A stretch of DNA of 64,000 nucleotides from Oidiodendron maius Zn (GCA_000827325.1 KN832874.1:1968721-2032720); one strand, 5' to 3'. Counted from the first letter of the stretch, positions 25,277-38,003 are shown. Translations and numbers: made by a program. Notes: generated by a model not told the origin, from the sequence alone.

Positions 25277-25956
25277 ATGATGAAATCGACTTTCCTGCAC
25301 TTCTTGACACTTTGCACCGCTGCACTAGCTATTACTAGCCACGCCAAGCCCTCCCAGCAGAAGTCTCTAGTTAGCGTGGACATTATGGTCAAACAAGATA
25401 AGGTGCGCGGTCATAACGACGCTATATACGGCCCTATACCAAAAGAAGACCAGCTATTGGACATCGAATTCCTTGAGATTGCCCCAACGCCTATTATAGC
25501 GTATGATCCTTTCTTAATAGACCATTTAATGTTTTTATACTAACCCTCTAAAGCGACCGCGTCTTTTTCGTCTACCTTCGCGGCTACATACCTGAATCTA
25601 AGAAGGAGCTAGGACTTCTTCATGAGAGCCTCGTCAATGCAACCCTTACTGTAAGCAGCTCAGTTGTCTACTCAGGCGGTGACTCCGAGGACGCTAAGTC
25701 CGTCACGGTGCCATTTAAGACGATGACCTTTAACGATTATGCCCACCTTATCATCCGTGATGCCCATGGTGCTCAGGTTGACTACCTACCACGTAGTGGA
25801 CGCAGCGACGTACTGCTTGATTTCCAGATTCCTACAATGTTTTTAAAGAGCGGTACCTGGACTTTTAATGTCGATGCAAGGCTTGGAGATAAAGGCAATA
25901 CATGTGTATTTGCTATATCATTATCGCAATGGTTAGATGGGGCGCTTAAGGGGTAG
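25277..25956 (+). CDS. secreted ML-like (MD-2-related lipid-recognition) protein
   Basis: Two exons, 25277-25500 and 25554-25956, around a 53-nt intron with a TACTAAC branch site; 208 residues. The start is the first of two adjacent ATGs. Residues 1-23 form a signal peptide (hydrophobic core, then SHAKP), so the product enters the secretory pathway. The mature part has the spacing of a small beta-sandwich: an FLEIAPTP strand near the start, a central basic stretch and a late SGTWTFNVDARLGD...TCVFA segment that resembles ML-domain strands. The disulfide-forming cysteines of typical ML/NPC2 proteins are mostly missing, so this is a tentative fold call. Lipid or sterol binding would be the expected role if it is right. 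Confidence 0.6.
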
Positions 25957-27514
25957 CGTCCTTCAAAAGTCTAGCTAGTCGTCTGTAGGATCGTCTAGTT
26001 TAGGGTTTAGGGTTTGCTTGTATAGAGAAAGTTCTAAGGCTTTTCATCTGTCTCTACTTATACCAACCCCCTATAGTGAATCGACCTCCTCTAGCCTTCT
26101 CTAGGATCCTGACGACGATGACGATAGTTCCTCCAAAGCATTGGTAGAGCTATGAGTAAATCTTCGTTCCAGTCGTTTCTCATCGATACAAATCGGGCCC
26201 CCTTGAGAAGAATGGTAAGCATGGACTGGAGAGCGGAAGACCTTAGTGACGGAGGGTTGTTTTCCTTTGTAACCCTTATAACGTCTCGCTGATTAAAAAG
26301 CATTCTGATCTTTTTCTACACCTTTCTTGCACTAAACAACGACCCAAGACTAGGCCGTTGACTTCCCTAAGCTTCGAACATGAATATCTGGGCTGACGAT
26401 TCTCCGTGGAGTCACTGCTGGCGATCTCAAGTAAGGCCCCGCTGTCAGCATTCAAAATGGGAGAAGTTTCAAATGTTCTCGGTCTTACTGCGTGTAGCTG
26501 CAAATCATGGTGCCGCACAAGTCTCAGTAAGTATTGGAATTGTAGGTTACAATATCAAACCGACAGCATATAGAGGATGGGGTTACGCACGGTCGGAACC
26601 CCCCAGAACTAAGAAATGCAGCACCGGATGTGAGCTTTAGTTTGATGTTGGAGATTTGCGTCATTGGCGGTTTCGGTAGTTTAGGAAGAACTTGGCAAGT
26701 TGGCTTGGGACATACCAAGATGATATTCCACGTAATTTAGCAACTTCCACGAACTCGCATCTCAACCAGCTTTTTAATAGCAGAAAGACCTTAAGTAATA
26801 TAAAATAAGCCAATTTGGAATTTAGAATTTAGAATTGAACCCGGTGCTGAGAGAAATGCCCTTTGTCTTGAAGAGCACCTTGAGGCCATCCAACCATTTT
26901 GCTACGTCATTCACACCGTCCTCTCGAAAGTGCTTATCACTCCTGCTTGTAACTCTTCCATTTTAGATTCTTGGCCCGAGCTGTAGACTTCTCCACGTTA
27001 GTAAACTCATCAATGGCTGCTTTGCACGAATTACAGGGAACCTCAGAGTGTTTTCGCCGACTGGATGTTCGTACTTTAAAATGAATGACTCTTCTTGCTG
27101 CTGACGATATTACATTGAAGTTTGCTTCATTATAGGATAATGGCATGCTGGATCAAACTGCTGGGCCGGCCACTCCTCTCTATGCCCAGATTCGAGTATT
27201 TGGCTTTCAATAATTCGATACTCTGTGCTCTCCTCCACACGTGGATTACAAAGTCACTGGAGAAACCCGGCTCGTCTTTTAGAGAGATCAATACCTAATA
27301 ATTTCCATCATAACCTCTAACTCGAACGTCGTAATCGTTACTCGACCGGATGAAGCTCCTAATACGAAGTATTACCCCTAGTATAAGTCCCTCACAAACT
27401 AAGAGGGGGCCCAAATTTGAAAAGAAGATTCAGGATTATTGGCCCATTCAAACCTCTACTATCTTAAGAAACATCTCTTGTTCCATGATATGCCGTAAAA
27501 GGAAAAAAGAATAC
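25957..27514. other. intergenic with a relic of the neighbouring giant gene
   Basis: No intact gene. A minus-strand patch around 26091-26520 is related to the 5' part of the 27515-34396 gene (see the relic entry). The rest, including AT-rich sequence at 26730-26850, shows nothing I can name. Confidence 0.5.
26280..26365 (-). pseudogene. relic copy of the protease-like gene's 5' region
   Basis: About 80 bp align clearly by eye to 33821-33906, where the neighbouring gene encodes a VVVQCRKxVEKKIRMFFNQRDV segment. Most differences are G-to-A on the plus strand (C-to-T on the coding strand), several in TpG context, consistent with RIP. Sequence on either side drifts into unrelated frames. It shows that the family was duplicated locally and one copy lost. 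Confidence 0.7.
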
Positions 27515-30500
27515 TTAAGGTGAAGTACCCGGTACCCACAAATAATTCTTTGCAAGTTCATCGCCACCCAAGGCAGCGAGATTCATCCAGTGATATGCGA
27601 CACACATCGTCGCTAGATCAGTCGGCTTCCTGTCCCCTTTATCTACCTCTCTTTCCTCGCCTTGAAACATCCTTGCTACTGATTCTTGCCGTTTAAACGT
27701 CTCACTTGGTCTGCTGAGAGGGGCTATTACTCTTGTCAATGATCTAGGATGCGCGAGATAGCAAATAGCTAATTCTCTTTGTGCAATCCTAAAGCCCTCC
27801 TTCGCAGTGATGGTGAACATCTTAGCTGCGTCCTGTAAACTGTATTTCATCAGCTCACCATTTGAGGCAATCAGAGGCAGACTTGTAGAGAACGATGGTG
27901 TGCTCTTCTGCATTTTTGAGTTATGGTCGACAGTCTTGTCCGCTATCGCAATCATTTATTGGCAGACGTCTTGCTTTAAATGCAAGACAGCAAGTCCAAC
28001 ATCCCAAAAAGCTTTCCCGTATTCTGTATTATTCAAAATATCTGCGGGTACGAAAGATGCAATAAATTGGAGATCGCGGAAGAGAGTCTCCGGTCTGATG
28101 TCCGCGTGCGTGAAGAGATCATATAAAATATCTACGATTATGTCCGTGCTTGCTGGACTAGGAGTACTCAATACCTCCCCAGTAAACGTACTCGAAGGAA
28201 GAACGTAGTGCAATCGTCTCTTTTTGTAATCATTGATGGATTCTTCCTCTGTTTTGACTTGAGATGTTATGCTGGCTTTGCTGGGACCAAATGCATATAC
28301 ATGCTGAAGTTCAGATGAATTGGGAATTTCCATCGTCAGATATTGTGGCTCCAGAAGTTTATCGGGAGTCGATGAGGTGAGATAAGCAATGATCTGATAT
28401 TTAAGTTCATATAAGGTGTTGAGCTTAGTATACGGACTCGGATGTAATGAGAACATTCTAAGGAGCTGTTGAAACACCTTTCTGTAAGGGAAATCAAGCG
28501 CATTCGGTGTCTTTGCAACGGGTATGTGAGAGATTTTAGCGCCACTAGTGGAAGAAATACCGGCAGCAGAATGAATATCGAGTGTTTTATGATCACTCTC
28601 AGCTGTTTCCGTCTGTGTGCCTTTCTGGTCAGAGGCAAGGTCAGTGCTGTGGGCCCCACGCAAGTCACTGGGGCTCCTCTTGTCCTTAGCTGTTTGCTCT
28701 TTACCCTTATTTGGAGCGTTTGGATGGGCGTGCCCCTTTCTCTCCATTCTCTCCATGCAGTCTTGGCCCAGACTCCCGGAGAACCATGCGTCAGTTTCAC
28801 TTCCACGCGAAAAGCTGTAAGTACCGAGATCGCTAATAAGCAAACTCGTAAGAGTTTGTTTCAAGTCCGACAAGAGTCGTTGTTTAGCCATACTCGCACG
28901 CTCCTCCCTTAGCATCTCCCTTCCACTCGCAGACGAAGAAGAATTGGCTCGCTTTTGAAATGGTGACCAAAACGTTGTTGCGGAATCAATCCCTGTCGCT
29001 GGGTTGACATCACGAAAATAATTTTGAATATCTGTAAAATCACCAGTGGTAGCCCCACGTAGGTTGAATCTACCAGAATCAAAGTTCTGTTGCGGTAGAT
29101 TTTTTGAAGAGACTGGCTCAAGATTCCAGCGACTAACACGACTGAAATTGGACCTGCCGAGATCACGGTGTCTAGCATCAGCCTCGTTCGATTTATTTCC
29201 TGAATTTCTGAGTAACCCAAGGCCGTCAATATGGAGGTCCAATATGCGTTTATCGCGATAAAACAGTTCACTAGACCAAAGCACAGGATTATCCTTCACA
29301 CTTCCGCCGATAAGCTTTTTAATACAAGCGTCGATCTCTAAGCAAAACCTATGGATCCGCTCCTCGCCTCTACAGAAATTTTCAATGTCGAACTGAGATA
29401 GCCAGCGAAGAGTATTCTCAGATTGCTCATCGGATAGTTTGTTTGGTCCACTTAGTTCTTCTGTCGCAGCTATTATATCCATAACTTCAGCTTCGATCTT
29501 GGGATATTTGGTAAAATAGTTGCGCGGTCGTGCACTAGTCTGTGAAACTAGAGGATTGGTACTTCTCTTAGGTAGTGCCATAAACTTAAGTGCGAGTACA
29601 ATATTTCGAGAGTTTTCATACGCCGCCGAGTTTCGGACATCAGTGACATACCACATCTTATCCCGTAAAGCTTTCAGACGTTTCATCATGGACTCTATAG
29701 TAACATCATGATGCTTTTGAGACTGCTTAAGCAAGTCTAACCAAGTATCGTATTCCTTAATAGCACCTGCAGAACGTCTGATGGAGTCTCTAGGCCCTCT
29801 GAAGAGAGTATTCAGGAAAGACACAAGTCCATCCTGCTGTAAAGAGGTATAAGAGAGCTGACGAAGATGGTCTAGAGCCTTCCAATACATATGGGCATTG
29901 ATAAAGTCATTCTGTGCTTGGCACTGTGCTTCTGCTGCCTCGAGCATAGAGATTAAAACTGTCAAAGGTTCTGTAACCTGTTGTTTAGAACTGTAAGAAT
30001 CTCGATATTGATTTAACAGCTTATAACCAGCTTGTTCGGAGAGTTTATCAGTGCCTGGGGCCAGGTTATGAAGGCGATAGGGGTTCTTGGATTGCCAGTG
30101 CTCTTGTGCTATTGATCCAGTTTGGCTATGATGCTTCTTTCCAGAACTTTGAGGTGCAGATGTTCTGTTACTGAACGTCTTCGACTCGGCTTTAGAATGA
30201 AGATGAAGCGGGATTTCGTAATCTCTAACTAGTGTCAGGATAGTGTCTCTTAATTGATGGTAGCCTTTGCTAGGATCTGTCTGCGTTCCTAGTTCCTTAT
30301 TCTCCCCATCACTGGTCAAAGTACCCTTCTCTTCTTCAGCATCATAGTCGTGCTCATGAAGCACCTCGGTTGATAACCTCTGGCCATCTGAAGATATGAA
30401 AAGAGTAACCCAGCGCTCGGCATATGGATGGCGAGCACCGGATGTTCCATCACTACCCAAAACCTGACCTATCTCGTGTAGGGCAATGCGCAGTTCAAAC

Positions 30501-33500
30501 TCATCGTCTTCGTACAGACTGAGTCTCTGGTTCTGACTTCCATATGAGAGAGATGTTGCACTGGAGCCACCGAGATCACTAGAAATGGTAGCATCACTAA
30601 TCACGGAAGACTGGTCACTGTTGCTAATGATAGAAGAATTATCAGCACCACGGGCATGCGGTAATGTTATAGAAGACATTTTCGAAATTGATAATCCGCC
30701 GGATCTCAAATCACCGAGGTGATCCGATAAAAAACTAGGGGCTGGATGTCTCTCTGGGAAGAGAGCATTTACCGCAGTTATCAGATCCGAAGGTCCTAGG
30801 ACAAGATATTGATATGCTTTCATAGTTTCTCCCGAAGATATCATGGACCTTGTAGGGGAGAGCTTTGCATTTGGTTGAGAAGGCAAGCTTGAACGGAAAC
30901 AGGCCATAATATTCTCAATATGTCCCTTAAGTACAAGTGGGGTGGATGCTGATTTATTCCTATAAAATATTAGTCTTCGATAGTCAATATTAGTACCAAG
31001 CATACCAAGTTAGATCAACAACGATCCGTTGCGACCTCATGGCGACCTCTTTCAAAATCTTCTGTCTCCCATACTCTGTAATATGATACTCAGACATCAT
31101 GCCGTAAGACTAAAATACAGTCAGCTATAACATTCTAGTACCTAGAGTAAAGAAATACCTCTGGGCTTATGATAGCATTGGGAAGGAAAACTGAAAAGAG
31201 CCACTTGGACACAAGAAATCTCCTAGTGCGATTGTGTCGCTTGGGATCCAATTTCCGGAGTACAGCATTACCCAGCTCAATAAGCCCCTCTGGAATAACT
31301 CCGGATCCTGGGTTATCTACCACTTCAAAAAGGCCCTGGATCGCGCTATCATAGAACTCATCGGCAGCAACGACATCCTTAGCACTCCTCGGCTCAGTAT
31401 GTAGACGCTGGCTTGTGTGCTCATCGGCCTTCTCCAAAAGGAATGCTCCATCCTCAAGGATCTTCATCAGGTACCACTCCAAGTTACTGCGGCCTGACCA
31501 ATCGCGCATTGCGGTCCAGACGTTTAGGACGCTGCAGATGAAGGGATCCGTGCCCGATTTACTCTCAGTAATCAGCCTAGCACAAGTTGTTGCCCAAATA
31601 TCAGTTCTCCTGAAGTCCTCCGCAGAATCAGGACCAGTTGAGTTTGCGAAACACGTGTGGATGAGAGCAGACAAGGGATCGTGACGCTGGAAAGAAAAAA
31701 GACGCTCAACTGAAGTGGGGATATAGGAAGAATTGGGAGAGTCCCTAGGAGCAGCCGATTTCGAACGAGTATACGATGGCAAATCAGAGTCTATCGGCCC
31801 TAATCCTTGGTGGAATCTGGTCAGAGCAGCCAACTCTGATGATGTGAGACTTGCGATGCGGCTGGCTAAATAGTCTGGATTCGTCCGGATCTGGTTCAAG
31901 AAATTGAGGAGGGTCTCACGGGAACGCTCGGGTATTTCATGTAAGAATGTTGTGAAAGCAGCGGAATCGTTTCCTTCGTTTGGCGTGGAGTGTTCATTTT
32001 CCAAGTCTGGTTCGAATAAGGCGTACTGGGGGGTTGCATCGCATGAGTTTCGGATATCATGGATTGCATTTAATAGATTGGCAAAACCCTTCTTCTCCAC
32101 GTCCATAAAGTACTCCACCAGATCCTGATATGCCAATTCACCACACCGTGCCAGACGAGCAGAAAGAGCATTTGATACCAAACACTTCTCCAGTCGGATT
32201 CGGATGTATGAGCACTTCTGCTCTTGGTATAATGAAAGCCTAACCAAATGTGCCAGCTCATCAACTGTTGTTGATGACTCAGTCATCGCGCTGATCTGCG
32301 TAGGTATCCTTAGGTGTCCTGTCTTTTCATTCTTGCCCTGGGGTGCTAACACAGGGTCATTCACACTCCTTAATGTCTCTGGGCTCTCAAACTCTAATAC
32401 TGTCTCTCTGCCTTGAGCTCTTGAGTGTTCTACTTCCTCGTCCTCACCCTGGGCTACGGCCACCAACGCAGGTTCACTCATACTCCTCGGTGCTTCTGGG
32501 GTATGTGGCCCAAGAATATTTTCTCTTCCGTCAAAAGTCCATGGGTTGACTCCTTTTACCACGTTATACTCAGCGTCGGCCGGGAGAAATGAAGTTAGAT
32601 TACTCCTGCTCGCTTGTGTCTCTGGATGGTCTGGCCCGGGCGTACTATCCCTACTTCTTAGTACCTGATGCTGTAGATTGTCTACATTCTTATAATTTTC
32701 TTGCTTCGCAGAGGTTGCAGCTTGGTTATTCAGAATTGATGACAACTCGAGGATCGGCGTATTTTCACTACATCTCTGACGAAAATTTCGTATGTCGCCC
32801 ATATCAGGGAGACAAACTGATTGTACTTGAAGATGAGATTTCATATCCTCAAATGTAGCAGAAATGGGCATTACATATGCTTCTCTAAAACTGTCTGACG
32901 CCACAACGTGCCCATAGACTTCGTGGCTCATGTCATCAATAACCCAGGATCCACTGTCACCGATTTGTAAGTCTATCAAAATATTAGTATAATATAAACC
33001 CTAGATAATAAATTCATACCTGCATTGTCAGACAACAAAAGCCTTTCCTGGCGCTATCAAGAGAAACGACGGTGATTCCGATAGTATCCCTCGTTTGAAG
33101 CCACTTGTGCCACTCGACATGACAACGCTTCGTTTAGAGGTGGAATCTAAATCACTCCTTGAATTTAGCTCCCCTTGCGTCTTTAATTCCCCAATTATAT
33201 GACACCCATGTTCGGTGTCGGGGATCACGAGAAAATTTGGCCTATAAAAAGATGCGTCCTCCATCTCAACTAAAGCCCAGTCATAGCTGTGCTCCGCTTT
33301 AGTGTCCTTAGATGTTGTAGAAATATGGCCTATCCTCGGCCATGGTATGGAAAGGTTTCTGTTTCGCTGTTCATCTCTGGGAATTTCCCTTGTGATGCTT
33401 GCAGCATCCGCAATGTGTTCATTGTCAAAAGGCAGGTCCAGCCGAAATGTTTCATCTTCACTTAAGGAGTAATTATTATCGTCTTCATTTCTCTCTTCAT

Positions 33501-34396
33501 CGCTGGGGCTATCAAATCCGAACACGATATTATTCTTCTTGGGGAATAATATGACCGGCCGTCATCCCATAGAGAATGAAATCCTTGTCCGACACTGTTA
33601 CCTTAATAAGACCTCCAATTGTGGCAATAAGACCCTTATTGGTTTGGGTTGCTTTGATAATCATACCACACAGCGTGAGCGAGGAGGCTATGTCCCGGTC
33701 GATGTGGCCGTATATATCCGTGTGATTTGCTGCCGCTCTTCGTTTCGGAGGTAGGGCGCGGACCAAAATTCTGAAGAAAGGGAAAGACGAGTCTGTTTCC
33801 AGAGGCTGATATTCAGATATAACGTCTCGCTGATTGAAAAACATTCTGATCTTTTTTTCCACATCTTTCCTGCACTGAACGACGACCCAAGGCTGGGCCG
33901 TAGACTCGCTCTCACCCAATATCTTTAACTTGATTGAGATGTCGCCAATTCCGGCTTTCGGTCCGTCATTCAAACAATCACAGAGTCTTTTATTGAACAG
34001 CTCTGACAGGTCTTTGAAGCGGTTCTGGGTTGCTTAAGATATTGGCAGATTAAATATTTTAAGATTGGTAACTTTCCTCGGAAACAGCTTGCGCCCTGGA
34101 AGTACAGTGCCATCAGTAGAACTGTCGCAGAAGTTCGCAGAGGTCGCTTTCGAGAGAGGGGTTGTTGCAGAAGCGTACCCGGAGTCTGTTTCTCTAGAAG
34201 GTGTAGCATTCGAGGAAGTCCGTTCTATCGCAGTCGGACAGGGCTGCACCTTTGCTGCGCCCGCGCTAGCCTGAAGTAGCCGGGGCGGGACCTCTGTAGA
34301 CCTTGACGGAGGTCTCGCGGACGTATCAAGTGATCTAAAAACCAGAGTCGATACTGTAGACATACTTTCGAGGGAGATGACTTCACTACTATACAA
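27515..34396 (-). pseudogene. trypsin-like / RasGAP-like / Sel1-repeat giant gene, apparently damaged
   Basis: A large minus-strand gene of about 2200 codons. A disordered N-terminus is followed by a serine-protease-like domain with all three catalytic landmarks: TAGH (about 33540), DWALVE (about 33280) and GDSGSWV (about 32950). Next come a linker and a helical region ending in FLVSKWLFSVFLPNAIISPE and YGMMSEYHITEYGRQ, which I read as RasGAP-like. A long middle part and two Sel1-like repeats at the C-terminus complete it. Good introns are at 33019-32973, 31158-31110 and 31005-30960. Four problems interrupt it: an in-frame TAA at 34034-34036 (a weak 48-nt GTTACC intron could remove it), a frame change near 33530, another near 33040-33055, and an in-frame TAA at 27956-27958 just before the Sel1 part. 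It may be a recent pseudogene, or indels may be assembly errors. Confidence 0.7.
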
Positions 34397-34596
34397 GCTG
34401 GGGTTGAAGCTGGTCGAGTGCCATGGGTCGGGTGGATGTGATAGCGGAGAGTAGGGCTGTTTGATGGCGCAAATCCAGATGAGCTGGCATGCATAGCCTC
34501 AACTCGTGATAACCCGTGACCCTTCAGCTGAGTTCGAGGCTCCGGCTTAAATGTTCTCTGTGAGCAGTATAATATTATTTAGTTGCTTAACCCGTT
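34397..34596. promoter_or_regulatory. 200-bp divergent promoter
   Basis: Separates the starts of the minus-strand protease-like gene and the plus-strand membrane-anchored gene. AT-rich stretches (about 34565-34590) lie just before the plus-strand ATG. No specific operator recognised. Confidence 0.5.
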
Positions 34597-35929
34597 ATGG
34601 CGTCACTAAGTTGCGAATTTCCTCTCGAGAGAATCACAGAAACTGAGCTTCAGGACCTTTGTCGAGTTCTATGGTCTTGGCCGCCTTGTGAGGAGCGCAG
34701 GGTTGGCAAACCATGCGAAAATTGCCCGCCAAACAGATCAAAACGTCTTGGGCAGTTCTTTGACTACTACAAAGGCCTGACTGCGTCCTACGACCCTGAT
34801 AATGGGCCCGGAGAGAGACCTGCCTTGAGCACGCATCAAAACCTTTTTGAAATCATTCAAGTGTTGAAGGCGGAGCCGACCAGGACACGCAAACAGCTGT
34901 TACACAAAGCTTTTCCGAATGAGGCTGGCCAATGTTCTGTATCCGCAACAGACCAAGAAAATGCAATCAATCTAGCCGTGAAGATCATGATTATGGTAAA
35001 TTGCTCCGCAGAGCACCCGTCCTCTGGCTTCATCGAGGATGGCACATTTCAAATTCCATGGCGAAATGATGTTACTTTCACTCAATTCATCACGGATAGT
35101 TTCCCTATGACTGACCATCCCATCCTCAACGATGATGAGGAATTGAAAAAGCTGGATATCAAGACAGCATTGACAGCGAAGAAATTGAAAAAACGCGCTG
35201 GTTTAAAATTTCGGCCAACGGATGACCTCCGCAGCCACCTAAAATTCGACAGGAAAACTGCAGTTGTGGAGGTTTACCACCACACAGCCTTCCTAAAGGA
35301 GCATCTAAGACTTACAAAAGATAAACACTTGAACGTGGATGTCACGGAAGCTCTTAAACTGTAAGTATGGAATCCCCTCAAGTCAAGTTATACATTCAGC
35401 GTCAATCCTCAAGGGAAAGAAAATGAAAACAGTCGCCAGCAAGACTTCTTTCTAGACACTTAATTCTCGCTTCAAATTCTAGTGCGTTAGACTAATATAT
35501 CTCTTTATCAGTGGCGCCCTTCCACGTCAACTTGCCCTCGAAACTCTCGATTCTATACAGAAAATTCTCTTTCCCCTTGCTGATCCCAAATCACGCGCCC
35601 TTCTCCGCTCTCTCACGTGTACCTCCTCCTTTGACCCAGACTCGCTTCGCTTCGAGTCTGCCTCCATCCGCAACGGCGATGAGAAGGACATTCGGTACCA
35701 TTATTTGGGTGCTCGCCTTGCAGATCTGTATGAAGAACTAGAGAATCCAACACCGCGTGGAATGGAGAAATGGTTTCAGCGGAAGAGTGGTGCAAGGTAT
35801 GTGATGATGGCTACATTTATTGGCGTGGTGATTGCAATTCTATTTGGGATGGCTGGTTTGGCTCTTAGTATCTACCAGTCTTGGTTAACTTATCAGCAAT
35901 GGCAACACCCGATACAGCTTGTAGGCTAG
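34597..35929 (+). CDS. conserved fungal protein with C-terminal membrane anchor
   Basis: Two exons, 34597-35360 and 35512-35929, joined across a 151-nt intron with GTAAGT donor and TTATCAG acceptor; 393 residues. The N-terminal half is soluble and helical with a CEERR-x6-C-x2-C Cys cluster near residues 29-41. After the intron a PRQLALETLDSIQK helix and an RYHYLGARLADLYEELE segment are followed by one hydrophobic stretch (about residues 352-375), consistent with a tail anchor ending in a short polar tail. I recall this architecture as a widespread, uncharacterised Eurotiomycete family. It is divergent with the protease-like gene over only 200 bp, so co-regulation is possible. Confidence 0.8.
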
Positions 35930-36265
35930 CTTGACCACTTAGTAGAACGGCTCTAAATATGTAGAACCAAATTCTCCTAACTCACCGCTAATCAAACAAC
36001 CAAGAGAGAGCCATCTAGCAGCGAGTCATCGTCGTCCACCCCACGCTCCTTGCAAATAGATGATTGAGCCTAGGAATGTGGGCCTTTCGTGAGCACTGCC
36101 CCGAATGTTTATGATTTCATAACCAGGTATATCCCGGTGGTTGGTGATACGTTACTAGTACGCCGTCGGGTTAAATACCAAGTTCTCACATTATTTAGAT
36201 ACCTATGATAAATGGACAAGGGAGCGTCCAATACATTTTATAATTTGATACACTGAATGGAAGAA
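35930..36265. other. short convergent intergenic region
   Basis: Contains the 3' ends of the membrane-anchored gene (+) and the PLP enzyme gene (-). AT-rich stretches near 36190-36245 may hold polyadenylation signals. Nothing else seen. Confidence 0.5.
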
Positions 36266-37526
36266 TCACTGCTGTTCAAATAGCGACCAGAATGCCTGTA
36301 GTAGATCACTCTTCAAATCGTTCCAGTCTTCCAATCCAATACTAATTCTCACCAATTTTCGATCCACTCTGGAATCAGACAATGCCCTCCACTCAATAAG
36401 AGATTCTACCCCGCCTAGACTTGTTGCATGCTGGAAGAAGTGCAATTTGCTTGGTAAGTGTCGGGCGAATTCCTCAGAGCGCAAAACGATGGCAAATACG
36501 GGACCAAAACCGTTCGGCATCTGCTTTTGCAGCCAAGGCTCGTCCTGGAGGCTTGCATGAAAGATCTGTTGAAGGACACCTTGTATAACTTGCTCCTCGC
36601 TATTGTGAGCCGGGGCCTTTGCATTTAGGGCCCGATGGAGCCATGAAATTAGTCTTGCAGAGCTCTGACTGGCGTGTTGCACACGGATTGCAAGCGTCCG
36701 CAGACTCCTGACGCCCAGCCAACTCTCCATATTTCCCATGACATTTCCAAGGGCCATCCGATCCTCAAAGAGTTGTTTTACCCAGTCCTGACGCTGAGTG
36801 GCGAGGACCCCGCATAATAGGTCGCTGTGACCCCCAAAGTATTTTGATCCCGAATGCATGACAATATCGGCCCCCCATAAAAATGGGTCCTGCAATCCCG
36901 GCGGACCGAAGGTGCTGTCTACAACAAGATAAGCGCCTCTGGCATGAGCTTTCTCCGCGTACTTCTCAATGCTGAAAGCAGTCCCCAGTGGATTGACAGG
37001 AGTTTCAAGCAAGATTACGTCTCCTTTTTCCAGACTGGAGTCCGGACAGTCGAGACTCAGTTTCTGCAGCCCCGAAAGGCGGGAGAGAACTGATATCACT
37101 TCATGACTTCCATGGTACCCCTCTCCCACCGAAACGCGACGGGGATTCAGGAGCACCAACGCTGCGTGAATGGCGGCTAGCCCAGTGGAATAGCACACCG
37201 CATGACCGTTGAGAAGAGATGACAAGATGGCTTCTAACCGTGTCGCATTTGGTGCAAATTCTCGGGAGTAGATAAAATTCTTCCCATCAAACTCAGCCTA
37301 GATGAGGCGTTACTAGCTTTTCTCATAGATCACGGTGCAAATAGCTAGGGGAATATTGGGATCATACAGCGGGATCTTCAGAAGGAATCAACTTCTCGGG
37401 CTCGCTTGGGAACCTGAATGTTGTTGACAAGTGTATCGGCGGCGTGACATCGGTTACCAGGTTCAAGGGATCATCTGCATGCAATGCTCGTGTGGCGGGA
37501 TGAGTTTGGTCCGGTACTGGCAGCAT
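36266..37526 (-). CDS. Cys/Met-metabolism PLP-dependent enzyme (cystathionine lyase/synthase type)
   Basis: Two exons, 37526-37368 and 37297-36266, with a 70-nt intron; 396 residues, the normal family length. The start codon has AAAATG context and the first exon supplies the expected HPATRALHADD and PPIHLSTTFRFP motifs. After the intron come IYSRE-x-APNATRLE, YSTGLAAIHAAL and the cofactor region HSGSKYFGGHSDLLCG, where the Lys of SKYFGG should form the Schiff base with PLP. Members cleave or build cystathionine or release thiols from Cys/Met. The exact reaction (beta-lyase, gamma-lyase or gamma-synthase) cannot be told from sequence reading. Expected in cytosol; no targeting signal is evident. 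Confidence 0.88.
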
Positions 37527-38003
37527 TTTGCGTGGAAAATCGTGATGAATAGGCTCGCGATCTAGGTGAGTTCATATATTATAGAACCTGAGAATATGGT
37601 CCTACGACTTTGTTCTCTATGAACCTGGCACTTAAATTTATAGGCTTCGTTCTTGGTGGCGATACCTGTCTGGACCCACACAGATTAACTTCCTAAAATA
37701 AGAGAATAAGAATTTCAACTTGCGTCAGTACGGGTTAGCGTCAACCTCTAGCAGCTGCCCCACTCCCTTCAACTTCCTAAAATAGTAGTTGCTTATCTAA
37801 ACCTCTTGGGACAATATTATTGGCTGACTGCGATATAGTCCCTCCGATATCCCTTGTGTGGTCCCAATATCGAGTAAGGTGGGGGCTTAGTGGCCAACAT
37901 AAAGATAGGCCAGGGGATCCTGAGGGCCTTCAAAACAGCCCAGAGAACCTCGAAAAGATCCGGTAGAGACTTTGCTATTCTTATCCCTTCACTGATATTC
38001 ACG
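37527..38003. promoter_or_regulatory. divergent promoter region
   Basis: Lies between the starts of the PLP enzyme gene (-) and the PaiB-like gene (+). The frame of the PaiB-like gene stays open upstream to about 37890 but without an ATG, so that part is read as leader. A direct repeat of CTTCCTAAAATA occurs at about 37690 and 37770. Confidence 0.4.

Noticed and set aside
28469-28912. Plus-strand 147-codon frame
   Set aside because: It overlaps the long coding exon of the minus-strand giant and has no recognisable domain.
33688-33915. Minus-strand 75-codon frame similar to a frame at 26276-26518
   Set aside because: The similarity is real at DNA level but both frames are shadows; the true coding frame is the VVVQCRK one.
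37890-38003. In-frame N-terminal extension of the PaiB-like protein
   Set aside because: There is no ATG in the extension, and the family starts at the MYL segment (38004).
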